A stretch of DNA of 15,660 nt, taken from assembly GCA_023246885.1 (NCBI GenBank), contig JAHFHN010000003.1:1-15660 (forward strand), in the 5' to 3' direction. Under the pieces are notes generated by a model, which saw nothing but the letters and a program-made list of their open reading frames with translations, searched no databases and had not been told where the DNA came from. Below are positions 1-8,541 of the stretch, one piece after another (position 1 is the first letter of the stretch; every line of letters starts with the position of its first letter). The stretch is from Microcaldota archaeon (GTDB lineage Archaea > Micrarchaeota > Micrarchaeia > Norongarragalinales > UBA8480). The position numbers were made by a program, and so were the translations under genes.

Positions 1-1
1 T

Positions 2-1366
2 GTTCTACTAACCGCCGCATCTCCGTCAAGTGAATTAGCAAACAACGCAATTAAATTATGCCGAAGAAAAGGAAAGTTGATTATAGTAGGTGACGTTGGA
101 CTTAATTTAGACCGAGATGCACTTTACAAGCGTGAATTGGATGTGCTTATTTCAACTTCTTATGGCCCTGGCCGTTATGATCAACAATATGAAGAAAAAG
201 GAGTTGACTATCCATATGCTTATGTGCGTTGGACTGAACAACGTAACTTACAAGCATTTGTAGAACTCCTTGGCAAGGGGCTTCAAGTCGAATCTCTAGT
301 TGATAAAATTTGTGAGCCAAAAGACGTATTGAAAAGTTTTGGCGAATTACAACATGGAAAAATAAATGTTTTAGTAATCAAATATCCAGTTGTAGAAAGA
401 ACACATTATCTTGAACTTAAGCCAGCGTCTCATTCTAGCCAGGCTTCGCTTTGTTTAATTGGGCCAGGCAATTTTGCAAAAAGCACTTTGATTCCAGCAA
501 TTGCAAAATCAGGAATTTCAATCGCAAGCGTTGCCTCCATGACGCCATCTAATGCACGTTACGTTGCAGAATTATGTAAATCAAACAAATGCTATTCAAA
601 TTACGACGATGCACTAGCGGATAAGTCTACAAATGCAGTTGCAATAACAACTCGCCACTCCACTCACTCGGATTTAGTTGTAAAAGCATTAGAACACGGT
701 AAACACGTATTTGTAGAAAAGCCATTGGCCGTTAATGAAATTGAACTCAGCCGTATTGAGAAAACACTTTCAAAACATAAACAAGTTTTAGTAGTTGGGC
801 ACAATCGTAGATATTCCCCTGCTTTGAAAGCAGTCAAAGAATTCCTTTTACCAGTTTCGTATCCATTTATTATTAATTATCGCATTAAAGCAGACCAGCT
901 TCCAGTTGAACATTTCTTAAATGATCCAAGTGAAGGCGGACGCATAATTGGAGAAATGGTGCATTTCTTTGATGTTTTTACTTATCTTTGTGGAAGAGAC
1001 GTAACTGCGATTCGTGTTAGCTCAAGCGGCTATGATAATATAGTTGTAACCATTGAATTTGCAAATGGCAGTTTATGTAACTTATTCTATACTACCGCGG
1101 GATCACCTAAAACCGATAAGGAACGAATTGAAATTTTTGCAGCAGATTCAACCGTTACCATTAATGATTTTAGTTCTGCGCATGTAGTTTCTAAAAATGT
1201 AACTAAAAATCTCTTTTCGGGTAAACAAGATAAAGGACACTGGAATGAAATGAAATTTTTTGCTGATGCAATTATAGGTAAACAAGCTGTAAGCGAAAAC
1301 CTAGCAGACGCAATTACTGCAACTAAAATTGCGTTTAAAGTGCTTAATATTTTGCACGGAGTTTAG
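2..1366 (+). CDS. Bi-domain oxidoreductase (Zn-ADH-like/Gfo-Idh-MocA fusion), 5' partial
   Basis: The reading frame is open from base 2, so the gene begins upstream of the window; a TTG at 77 is only an internal codon. 454 residues are visible. Residues about 1-130 resemble the C-terminal half of a medium-chain (zinc alcohol dehydrogenase-like) reductase, with the segment GDVGLNLDRD and a YGPGRYD stretch. A short linker at about 135-145 leads into a Gfo/Idh/MocA domain with a nucleotide-binding GPGNFA (about 154-159) and the family's EKP motif (about 239-241). Fusions of these two domains occur in polysaccharide biosynthesis clusters, where they are thought to oxidise or reduce nucleotide sugars; the substrate is unknown. 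The next gene starts 12 bases downstream on the same strand and the two are probably cotranscribed. Domain assignment is fairly secure; exact reaction is not. Confidence 0.88.
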   Translation, partial: VLLTAASPSSELANNAIKLCRRKGKLIIVGDVGLNLDRDALYKRELDVLISTSYGPGRYDQQYEEKGVDYPYAYVRWTEQRNLQAFVELLGKGLQVESLVDKICEPKDVLKSFGELQHGKINVLVIKYPVVERTHYLELKPASHSSQASLCLIGPGNFAKSTLIPAIAKSGISIASVASMTPSNARYVAELCKSNKCYSNYDDALADKSTNAVAITTRHSTHSDLVVKALEHGKHVFVEKPLAVNEIELSRIEKTLSKHKQVLVVGHNRRYSPALKAVKEFLLPVSYPFIINYRIKADQLPVEHFLNDPSEGGRIIGEMVHFFDVFTYLCGRDVTAIRVSSSGYDNIVVTIEFANGSLCNLFYTTAGSPKTDKERIEIFAADSTVTINDFSSAHVVSKNVTKNLFSGKQDKGHWNEMKFFADAIIGKQAVSENLADAITATKIAFKVLNILHGV

Positions 1367-1378
1367 ATATTTTGGAAC

Positions 1379-2239
1379 ATGGTAAAGATTCTAATTACTG
1401 GCGCTTCAGGTTTTGTTGGAACTCGTTTAATGACTTTACTCGGAAAAACTAATGAAGTTATCGGCACTTGCAATACAGATATTGTTCCGGGATTGTACCA
1501 ACTTGATATTACAAATAAACGAGCAGTGCATCTATTTATAAAAAAACATAAGCCTGATGTAGTTATCCACACGGCGGCTATTACAAACGTTGGCGTGTGT
1601 GAAAAAAATAAAAAGCTAGCCGAACAAGTTAATCACTTAGGTACGCGTAATGTTGTTGAAGCTTGTCGTGAAACTGGAAGTAAGCTGGTATACACTTCAT
1701 CTGATTACATATTTGACGGAACACGCGGGAATTATTCTGAACAACATCGGCCTAATCCATTAAATGTTTATGGCGTGACAAAATTGCGCGGAGAACGAGC
1801 TGTGCGTTCGCTTCGTAATCACATCATTTTGCGTTTTAGTATGTTATATGGATATAATGGAAAATCAAAACGCAATGGTTTTTTTTCACTTTTACTTCAA
1901 AACAAACCAATTACTGTACGCGCAGATCAATTACGCCATCCATTGCATGTGGATGATCTTGCGTATAGTATTACTAAACTTTTAGAAGCTAATCGCCGAG
2001 GAACTTTTCACTTAGCTGGATCGCAAGTTACAACCGTGCATGAACTTGCTTTGGGATTATCGCGTTTAGTTCGACTCGGTCAAAACGTGAGATTAACCCC
2101 CGTACACGGTTCAAGTGATGACATTGCACGGCCACACGATGCTTCATTGGATACGACAAAAGCTCAGCGGGTTGGTTTACAATTTAGTTCGCTTGAACAG
2201 GGGTTACATAAAATGAGAAACCAATTGAGAGAAGAATAA
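1379..2239 (+). CDS. RmlD-like NAD(P)-dependent sugar reductase/epimerase
   Basis: A 286-aa extended short-chain dehydrogenase/reductase. The N-terminal Rossmann motif GASGFVG lies at residues 8-14, the family segment TSSDYIFDG at 106-114, and the catalytic YxxxK is Y131-K135. Length and the TSSDYIFDG signature match the RmlD_sub_bind family (dTDP-4-dehydrorhamnose reductase), which reduces a 4-keto nucleotide sugar in the cytoplasm. No RmlA, RmlB or RmlC is visible here, so a dTDP-rhamnose role is not shown; the protein could act on another 4-keto sugar. It follows the bi-domain oxidoreductase by 12 bases and converges with the DUF354 gene, whose stop lies 12 bases beyond. No strong ribosome binding site precedes the ATG. 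Confidence 0.87.
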   Translation: MVKILITGASGFVGTRLMTLLGKTNEVIGTCNTDIVPGLYQLDITNKRAVHLFIKKHKPDVVIHTAAITNVGVCEKNKKLAEQVNHLGTRNVVEACRETGSKLVYTSSDYIFDGTRGNYSEQHRPNPLNVYGVTKLRGERAVRSLRNHIILRFSMLYGYNGKSKRNGFFSLLLQNKPITVRADQLRHPLHVDDLAYSITKLLEANRRGTFHLAGSQVTTVHELALGLSRLVRLGQNVRLTPVHGSSDDIARPHDASLDTTKAQRVGLQFSSLEQGLHKMRNQLREE

Positions 2240-2251
2240 AGCGCATATTGG

Positions 2252-3265
2252 TTATTGAATCATTTCTTCTATTTCTTTTACAACGGTTCTAAATCCTTGG
2301 TCTGTGCTTTTGTACTTGTTGAGCTTAGATGCGATAAATGCTGTGATGTCTTTTGATGACGGGTTAGTGTTATGTTGCATATAGTTTTCTCTTATCAGCC
2401 ATTCGTCTACACCAAGTGATTCACCAGAATAAGTTGAAAGTACTTTTGTTCCAAGTGCAACCGCTTCACGGTTCATGCTCCCGCCTGCGCCTATTAATAT
2501 TTCTGAATTAGCTAACAGGTTTTGTCCATCAACTGCTTTTTCAGGCACAAACACGCTTGGAAATTCTTTTCTTATATTTGCCTCTTCTTCTTTTGTACGC
2601 GGCAAATACACCAGGTTATAGCCTTTATCTAATAAAGTTTGTATTATTTGACCCTCTGGGCCTTTTTCTCCTTTGAAATAAACCGCATGAGAAGGTTCAG
2701 AACGCATAACCGCTACTCTTCCGTTTACCCCGATTTTTTTCAAATATTCCGGATCTGCTTTAAAATTATTTAAATAAAAATCTTCTTTAAGTCCCTTGAA
2801 AAGAACTATTTTTTCTTTTTTAACCCCGTGTTTTGTATAGAAATCAACATGGCTTTCTTCTGGTAAAAATACTTTTGATGCATATGCCGCTCCGTAGCGA
2901 GTCATGTGCGTGCTTATGTCATTATCGGTTATCCATGCGCTTGGAATACCCAAAAGTTTAGAAGTAACCATTGCATAAGGTGAACCAGCAGCTATGCATG
3001 CTCGTGGCTTTAATTTTTTAATTTTCAGCGTAAGCGCAGCAACCCGATGAGCCATACCGAATGCTTTAGCTGCTATATTTTTTCCAAAGTGACCGCCAAC
3101 CATCTGATACTTTATTTTTTTAGCATCGAGAAGCTGGTCAAGCCTATAGAAATCCCTTGCAGTAACATAAATTTCAAACCCTTTTTTTTCAAAGTGTTTC
3201 ATGAATGGCTCTAGAAAAAACACGTGGGGTGAATTAGTTATATCAAACCAAATTACATCTTTCAT
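2252..3265 (-). CDS. DUF354 family protein (glycosyltransferase-like, GT-B fold)
   Basis: A 337-aa protein opening with the signature of DUF354, WFDITNSPHV at residues 6-15. A glycine-rich nucleotide-binding-like segment GGSMNREA is at 261-268, and an RSEPSH stretch at 188-193. DUF354 is common in archaea and is related to the UDP-GlcNAc 2-epimerase/MurG (GT-B) superfamily, so a role in transferring or converting UDP-sugars is likely, but the reaction is not established. It is read alone on the minus strand, diverging from the WecC/WecB pair and converging with the RmlD-like gene. A TATA-like box about 28 bp upstream of the ATG suggests an almost leaderless transcript. Confidence 0.85.
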   Translation of the reverse strand: MKDVIWFDITNSPHVFFLEPFMKHFEKKGFEIYVTARDFYRLDQLLDAKKIKYQMVGGHFGKNIAAKAFGMAHRVAALTLKIKKLKPRACIAAGSPYAMVTSKLLGIPSAWITDNDISTHMTRYGAAYASKVFLPEESHVDFYTKHGVKKEKIVLFKGLKEDFYLNNFKADPEYLKKIGVNGRVAVMRSEPSHAVYFKGEKGPEGQIIQTLLDKGYNLVYLPRTKEEEANIRKEFPSVFVPEKAVDGQNLLANSEILIGAGGSMNREAVALGTKVLSTYSGESLGVDEWLIRENYMQHNTNPSSKDITAFIASKLNKYKSTDQGFRTVVKEIEEMIQ

Positions 3266-3287
3266 ATAGCTTTTAAATCACTTCAAC

Positions 3288-3297
3288 TCTTTTAATT
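3288..3297 (-). promoter_or_regulatory. TATA-like promoter of the DUF354 gene
   Basis: On the minus strand the stretch reads TAATTAAAAG. Its centre (about 3293) is some 28 bp from the ATG at 3265, which would place transcription start within a few bases of the start codon, as in leaderless archaeal genes. It lies back to back with the promoter of the plus-strand gene at 3331. Confidence 0.5.
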
Positions 3298-3300
3298 AGA

Positions 3301-3309
3301 ACTTATACA
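3301..3309 (+). promoter_or_regulatory. TATA-like promoter of the wecC-wecB pair
   Basis: ACTTATACA centred near 3305 is 26 bp upstream of the ATG at 3331, the classic archaeal TATA-to-start distance, so the message is predicted to be leaderless. No Shine-Dalgarno sequence precedes the ATG, which agrees with this. Confidence 0.5.
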
Positions 3310-3330
3310 TTAACAAACTAGGTTATTTAT

Positions 3331-4587
3331 ATGAAACTATGCGTAGTGGGCTTAGGATACATTGGACTTCCGACTGCATGTCTTTTTGCAAAAGCAAACC
3401 TAGATGTAACTGGCGTTGACCTTGACAAGCAAAAAGTTGAAAAAGTTTCTAAAGGCGTTTGTCCATTTTCTGAAACAGGCTTGCCAGAACTCTTAAAACA
3501 AGTGGTTGAAAGCAAAAGATTCACTGCAACTACTGATGTTTCAATTTGTAAAAATGCAGATGTGATTATAGTAGCGGTGCCTACTCCGCTTAAAGATAAG
3601 CGAATGGATGGAACCGCATTGAAAAACGCGGTAAATTCAATTGCTCCACATCTAAAAAAAGGGGCGCTTATTGTAATTGAATCAACTATTTCTCCAAACA
3701 CTACAAGTATCATGGTCAAAAAGTTGCTTGAAAAAGTAAGTAAATTAAAAGCCACAACTGATTTTTACCTTGCTCATTGTCCTGAACGTGCATTTCCTGG
3801 AAAGACACTGCACGAAATTGTAAATAATGACCGCGTTATTGGCGGAATAGATGAAAAAAGCACTGAAAAAGCAGTTGAAGTGTATTCAAAAATTGTAAAG
3901 GGAACAATTTACCCAACTAACTCAACAGTTGCAGAAATTGCAAAGCTTTCAGAGAATACGTATCGCGATGTAAATATTGCTTTTGCAAATGACTTAGCAA
4001 TGCTATGCGAAAAATTTGGAGTAAACGTCTTCAAGGTCATTGAGCTAGCCAATAAACATCCGCGCGTAAACATCCATTTACCTGGCCCTGGCGTTGGAGG
4101 TCACTGTATTCCGCTTGATCCGTGGTTCTTAACTGAAGAATTTGAATCTAAAATTATTCCTTTATCTCGAAATCTAAATGACTCAATGCCGCATCACGTC
4201 GTAGAACTTTTGGAAAAATCTCTCAAAGGAGAAAAAGGAAAAATTGCATTACTTGGTTTAGCATACAAACCAGATGTTGATGATATGCGCGAATCACCTG
4301 CTTTTGAAGTAGCACATCTATTAACACAAAAAGGCTTCTTGATAACCGCATTTGATCCACACATAGAATCGGCAAGTAATATAACTCTAGCAAGAAGTGC
4401 GGTTGACGCTTCGAAAGACGCGCTTGCAATTGTGATAGTTACAAAACATAGCAAGTTTAAAGATATGAATTGGGGTGAAGTTAAGAAAGTGATTAAAAAC
4501 CCGCTCATTATAGATTGTGTTAATTTACTTGAAAAGCCACCAGCAGGTTTCAGAATGCTTGGGATTGGAAGAGGCGATTTAAAATGA
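3331..4587 (+). CDS. wecC: UDP-N-acetyl-D-mannosamine dehydrogenase (WecC-like)
   Basis: A 418-aa member of the UDP-glucose/GDP-mannose dehydrogenase family, which performs a two-step NAD-dependent oxidation of a UDP-sugar to the uronic acid. The N-terminal Rossmann motif is GLGYIG (residues 7-12). The central helix segment AEIAKLSENTYRD (201-213) carries the conserved lysine K205. The catalytic cysteine is C259 in GVGGHCIPLDP, and the C-terminal UDP-binding domain has GLAYKPDVDDMRESPA (309-324). Its last codon overlaps the start of a UDP-GlcNAc 2-epimerase gene, which supplies UDP-ManNAc, so UDP-ManNAc is the likely substrate and UDP-ManNAcA the product. UDP-GlcNAc or UDP-glucose dehydrogenase activity cannot be excluded from sequence alone. 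Predicted to be read from a leaderless promoter. Confidence 0.92.
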   Translation: MKLCVVGLGYIGLPTACLFAKANLDVTGVDLDKQKVEKVSKGVCPFSETGLPELLKQVVESKRFTATTDVSICKNADVIIVAVPTPLKDKRMDGTALKNAVNSIAPHLKKGALIVIESTISPNTTSIMVKKLLEKVSKLKATTDFYLAHCPERAFPGKTLHEIVNNDRVIGGIDEKSTEKAVEVYSKIVKGTIYPTNSTVAEIAKLSENTYRDVNIAFANDLAMLCEKFGVNVFKVIELANKHPRVNIHLPGPGVGGHCIPLDPWFLTEEFESKIIPLSRNLNDSMPHHVVELLEKSLKGEKGKIALLGLAYKPDVDDMRESPAFEVAHLLTQKGFLITAFDPHIESASNITLARSAVDASKDALAIVIVTKHSKFKDMNWGEVKKVIKNPLIIDCVNLLEKPPAGFRMLGIGRGDLK

Positions 4588-5708
4588 AATTACTAAGCGT
4601 TATCTCAACACGGCCTGAACTCATTAAAATGGCGCCGATAATAAAAGAAACATTAAAACGCAAAATTGACCATGTTTTCATAACCACCGGCCAACACTAT
4701 GACTACCAGTTATTTCAAGGATTTGTTCACACGCTTGGCTTACCTGCGCCAAATGAAGATCTAGAAGTTGGATCCGGCTCCCAAGCATTCCAAACTTCCA
4801 TTTCCCTACTAAAGCTTGAAGAGGTTATCAAACGCCACAATCCCGATGCAGTTATGGCTGAAGGCGACACAAACTCTGTGCTTTCTGCAGCGCTAGCTGC
4901 GCAAAAACTACTTATCCCATTTGTACATATAGAAGCTGGGTTGCGTAGTTTTGATCGCACTATGCCTGAAGAAGTTAATCGAGTTTTATCTGACCACTGT
5001 TCTGAATTACTTGCAGCGCCAAGTGCCGCGTCAAAGAAAAATTTACTACTTGAAAGAATACCCGAAGAAAAAATTGCCATAACTGGAAATCCAATTGTTG
5101 ACGTCTTTTTCGAACACATTAAAAAAGCCGATTCTTCTGAAGTGGTTCAAAACATTAAATTCAAAGACTTTTGTCTACTAACGCTACACCGAAAAGAAAA
5201 CGTCGACGATGTAGAAAAACTTAAGATAATGATTTCAATACTTGGAAAAATTAAGTATAACATTGTTTTTCCAATTCACCCTCGAACAAAAACAATTGCA
5301 ATTCAAAACAATTTACTAGCTAAGTTAACTGCTTTAAAAAACGTGCAAATAATTGAACCACAACAATACTTTGACTTCTTGAAACTAGAAAAAGAGTCAA
5401 AATGCATTTTAACAGACTCTGGCGGAATTACAGAAGAAGCACTTATGCTCGGAAAACCATGTTTAGTACTGCGAAATAATACCGAACGTCCCGAAGTGCT
5501 TTCAAATATTTGTCATTTAACTGGAATAAATGAACAGCGTATATTATCTTCAATTGAAAAAGTTATGACGGAAAAACCACCAAAGTATGAAAACCAAATC
5601 GGTAGCCCGGGTGTTTCAAAAAGAACACTTGACTTTATTTCAGCTGCTTACGATGCTGGAAACCTCAAAATAAAACCATCAAACTTTTTTGAAAAACCAT
5701 ATTACTAG
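4584..5708 (+). CDS. wecB: UDP-N-acetylglucosamine 2-epimerase (non-hydrolysing)
   Basis: A 374-aa protein with the hallmarks of non-hydrolysing UDP-GlcNAc 2-epimerase, which interconverts UDP-GlcNAc and UDP-ManNAc in the cytoplasm. Visible motifs are TRPELIKMAP (9-18), EGDTN (93-97), HIEAGLRSFDRTMPEEVNR (115-133), HRKEN (202-206), HPRTK (232-236), TDSGG (277-281) and RNNTERPE (297-304). Length matches the family. The start overlaps the wecC stop as ATGA (4584-4587), which implies translational coupling. Together the pair provides UDP-ManNAc and UDP-ManNAcA for a surface glycan. The gene converges with the GT2 gene, leaving 6 bases between stop codons. Confidence 0.93.
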   Translation: MKLLSVISTRPELIKMAPIIKETLKRKIDHVFITTGQHYDYQLFQGFVHTLGLPAPNEDLEVGSGSQAFQTSISLLKLEEVIKRHNPDAVMAEGDTNSVLSAALAAQKLLIPFVHIEAGLRSFDRTMPEEVNRVLSDHCSELLAAPSAASKKNLLLERIPEEKIAITGNPIVDVFFEHIKKADSSEVVQNIKFKDFCLLTLHRKENVDDVEKLKIMISILGKIKYNIVFPIHPRTKTIAIQNNLLAKLTALKNVQIIEPQQYFDFLKLEKESKCILTDSGGITEEALMLGKPCLVLRNNTERPEVLSNICHLTGINEQRILSSIEKVMTEKPPKYENQIGSPGVSKRTLDFISAAYDAGNLKIKPSNFFEKPYY

Positions 5709-5714
5709 CAAAAA

Positions 5715-6389
5715 TTAGAAACGGTTTGCTACTAGTTTTTTCAAGATGAAGAAAACATCCCGCGTATGTAGTTTGCTTTCTCCCTTGCGTTTTAAATAAG
5801 AAACTGGAACTGTTTTATGATGTAAGCCAAGTTTAGCCGTATTTGAAAACAAGTCTACTTCTAATTCAAATCGCTCTGCTGTCAAAGCTTTTTTTAGTTT
5901 TTTTAATGCACTGCCACGAAATGCCCAGTATCCCGTGCATATATCTGGGTTCCAGTGCAAGTAAACTAATGATCCTAGCATAGAGACAAAAAAATTGCCA
6001 ATTACATGCACTGTGCTTTTCAAATCATGTATTAGTAATTGTCGTTTACCTGTAACCACGTCAAATTTTTGAATATCTTTAAGTAACTTTTTCACTTCGC
6101 CACTTTGGTAACTTGCGTCTCCATCAATCATAACGTAAATTGAATCATTTTGAATTTTTATTTGATGTAACGTTGCCCTAAAGCCATTTCCTTTTCCTCG
6201 AGGAACTTTTAACACTTTTGCACCATTTTTAGCCGCTATTTGCCGCGTACGATCAGTTGATCCACCGTCAGCTACTATTATTTGCTTTACCCCTTCTTGT
6301 TTGAAACCATTAATTACATCTGCAACGCCTTGTTCTTCATTAAGCGTGGGAATAATTGCAATAACTTTCATTGAATTCACTTGAATCAT
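5715..6389 (-). CDS. Dpm1-like family 2 glycosyltransferase
   Basis: A 224-aa GT-A fold protein. Motifs are PTLNEE (14-19), DGGSTDRT (41-48), RGKGNGFR (64-71) and the metal-binding DGD (89-91). It has no C-terminal membrane domain and is closest in form to dolichyl-phosphate mannose/glucose synthases, which load a nucleotide sugar onto a polyprenyl phosphate. The start at 6389 overlaps the upstream GT-C gene stop as ATGA; an alternative ATG at 6371 gives the shorter MKVIAIIPT start, but the overlap favours 6389. Last gene of the four-gene minus-strand operon. The pairing suggests that it makes the lipid-linked sugar donor which the GT-C enzyme uses. Sugar identity unknown. Confidence 0.9.
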   Translation of the reverse strand: MIQVNSMKVIAIIPTLNEEQGVADVINGFKQEGVKQIIVADGGSTDRTRQIAAKNGAKVLKVPRGKGNGFRATLHQIKIQNDSIYVMIDGDASYQSGEVKKLLKDIQKFDVVTGKRQLLIHDLKSTVHVIGNFFVSMLGSLVYLHWNPDICTGYWAFRGSALKKLKKALTAERFELEVDLFSNTAKLGLHHKTVPVSYLKRKGESKLHTRDVFFILKKLVANRF

Positions 6390-7744
6390 CGTTTGTACAC
6401 CGTTACTTTTCCATATTGATAAACCGACGCGTATCCACTTTCACTAGGTGGCTTATCTGTTAACCCATCGTAATTATTTAAAACAAAGCATTCTGGCTTA
6501 CTTTCAACACTATTCTTCTGTCCGGTATAGTAAAGAAGCACATAGTCAATATTGCTTTGAAAACTATTGCAATTGTCTTTAGTGTACAGCGCTGCTTCCC
6601 TGAAAGCAACGTGCTTTTCGTAACTTCCAAAATATCCGACAACTGCAAATCCGACGACTAAGTTAAGCATAATCAGTGCATACATAATTTTCCTTGCTAG
6701 TTTTTCTGTATCTATACTTGTAAATTTCGTGACAATCATAGCGAATAAAATTGCTAGAAACGGGATTACAACCGCAGCATAACGCAGTAACCGCGGTGCT
6801 ATGAAGCCATGTAGTTCCATAATTATTGCAATTAAAACTATGCTTATTGCACTTAGTAAAAATAAATCAGAAGAAAAAGCGGTTTTTATTGCTTGGATTA
6901 ATTTTTTACGATCTTTAAATGCAAACCAAACCAGCACTAAAAGCGGCGCACCGAGGAGAAACGGAGTAACTAATAGATATGATGATATTTTGTCTGGTAA
7001 ACCTAGTCCGATTGTATTTCCGCTTGCAAGTGCTAAGTTGCCAGAAATTTGGTCTTGGATAAATGTTGCAAAATTATTTGACGCATTTGGAATTTGTAAA
7101 ACAAGCAAAAATGCGAATAAAGCGCCTGCTGCAATTCCAGCATAGAGCCATTTTCGCTGCACTATTTGAACAATTTGTCGTTTGATCACAAAAAACGCCA
7201 CTGCAATAACTGCAAAGTAAAGCCCAACAAACCTTGTAAGAATAAGTGAAACAAGTAAAACTCCCAGCACTACAAACCATTTTTCATTTTTCAATGCAAG
7301 TAACAATGCCCATGCACAAAGAACTAATAGTAAAATAAAGAGCGGTTCTGAAAAGGTTCTACTTGCGAGAAACAATAATGCGGGATTAGCTGCAGTAAGG
7401 CTAGCTGCTATAAATGCTACTTCTTTGTTTTTTTGGTTCCAGTAAACCATGAACAGCACTGCAAGCGCAGTGCAAAACCCGATAAAAACATTTAACGCCC
7501 TTCCAGTTGCTTCTGCGTCACCTAGGATTTTATACGCAATGCTAAGTACAAATGAAAACATTGGAAAGCGGCCTAAGTCGCTTGCTTTGTCAAGTTCTCC
7601 ACTTGCAAATGCCTTGGCATTGTTCATGTAAGTATATTCGTCAGCTGCAAATGCGTGAAATTGAAGCGAATATGCGCCAAAAATTGCAAACAAAACCACT
7701 AGCATTAATATTTGCATTTTCAATGGAGCAAAGTAATTTTGCAT
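6386..7744 (-). CDS. GT-C membrane glycosyltransferase (ArnT/PMT-like)
   Basis: A 452-aa, very hydrophobic protein with roughly ten or more predicted membrane helices. After the first helix comes an extracytoplasmic segment ADEYTYMNNAKAF (about 34-46), which places an acidic pair where GT-39/ArnT-type enzymes carry their catalytic acidic residue, followed by the GRFPMFSFVLS stretch common in this superfamily. The soluble C-terminal end is short (about 60 residues). Such enzymes use polyprenyl-phosphate sugars on the outer face of the membrane to glycosylate lipids, glycans or proteins. It starts 17 bases after the ABC permease and overlaps the Dpm1-like gene by 4 bases. Acceptor unknown. Confidence 0.82.
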   Translation of the reverse strand: MQNYFAPLKMQILMLVVLFAIFGAYSLQFHAFAADEYTYMNNAKAFASGELDKASDLGRFPMFSFVLSIAYKILGDAEATGRALNVFIGFCTALAVLFMVYWNQKNKEVAFIAASLTAANPALLFLASRTFSEPLFILLLVLCAWALLLALKNEKWFVVLGVLLVSLILTRFVGLYFAVIAVAFFVIKRQIVQIVQRKWLYAGIAAGALFAFLLVLQIPNASNNFATFIQDQISGNLALASGNTIGLGLPDKISSYLLVTPFLLGAPLLVLVWFAFKDRKKLIQAIKTAFSSDLFLLSAISIVLIAIIMELHGFIAPRLLRYAAVVIPFLAILFAMIVTKFTSIDTEKLARKIMYALIMLNLVVGFAVVGYFGSYEKHVAFREAALYTKDNCNSFQSNIDYVLLYYTGQKNSVESKPECFVLNNYDGLTDKPPSESGYASVYQYGKVTVYKR

Positions 7745-7761
7745 TATATTTCTGTAAATAT

Positions 7762-8541
7762 TTACAACCTCAGTATTGTACCATTTTGTTTACTTCTAGT
7801 TAATGACTTACTAAACACAAAACTTGCAACTAACAAATACGCTACTCCTAGAACAACTGCGTTTATTCCTGGTGCAATTGGATTTCCGCCTAAAATTGCT
7901 TGTCTAATGGATTCAATTGCATGAGTTGTTGGTAGTATTGATGCAGCTGTACGAATTGGTTCTGGTAAAATTGATAGTGGATAATAAACTGCAGAAGTTA
8001 CCATTACGATTCCAGTTATAATCCAGGTTATTGACATGTATTCTGGGCCTTTTAGTAACATGATGGCATTAACAATTAACCCTTCTGCCATGCCGTATAG
8101 CCATAATCCAATTAAGCCCAGTACAATTACTGGCCCGCCTGCAAATATATCAAATGCAAAGAAAATCTTTGCACATAAGTACATCAATAGCCATGCCATT
8201 AATCCACTTAACAAACTATACGCACCATTACCAATTATAAAATCTATAATTCCGGCCGGCGCAGTTGCTAAGTGTTTAACGCTATCTGACCAGATTTCAT
8301 GTAAAATGCCGTATGTAATTCCTTTTTGTGCTAGCACATAAAAATTCCATGAAAATGCGCCAACGAACATATAAGTAAGTGCAACACGCGCGCTGTCTTC
8401 TCCGCCGACGAATGCGCTTAAGAAACCCATTGAAAATAAATGCACTAGTGGATAAACTAAGATGAATTCCCATTCTCCGGCTGCTTTGAATAATTTTAAG
8501 TATTGTTTGTAAAAATGTCCTTTAGCTTGTGTTAATGTCAT
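7762..8541 (-). CDS. ABC-2 type transporter permease
   Basis: A 259-aa membrane protein with about six predicted helices, of the ABC-2 family (NodJ/DrrB-like size). The N-terminal amphipathic segment with FKAAGEWEFILVYPLVHL leads into the first helix, and a SAVYYPLSILPEP motif (about 182-194) precedes the last helices; this proline-bearing motif is typical of ABC-2 permeases. Its ATG overlaps the ATPase stop (ATGA, 8538-8541), so the two form one exporter. Since the following two genes are glycosyltransferases, the cargo may be a glycolipid or glycan, but the family also includes drug exporters. Confidence 0.88.
   Translation of the reverse strand: MTLTQAKGHFYKQYLKLFKAAGEWEFILVYPLVHLFSMGFLSAFVGGEDSARVALTYMFVGAFSWNFYVLAQKGITYGILHEIWSDSVKHLATAPAGIIDFIIGNGAYSLLSGLMAWLLMYLCAKIFFAFDIFAGGPVIVLGLIGLWLYGMAEGLIVNAIMLLKGPEYMSITWIITGIVMVTSAVYYPLSILPEPIRTAASILPTTHAIESIRQAILGGNPIAPGINAVVLGVAYLLVASFVFSKSLTRSKQNGTILRL

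Noticed and set aside
77..79. TTG at 77 as the start of the first gene
   Set aside because: The frame is open back to base 2 with sequence typical of the dehydrogenase domain (for example ELANNAIKLCRRKGKLIIVG), so the true start is outside the window.
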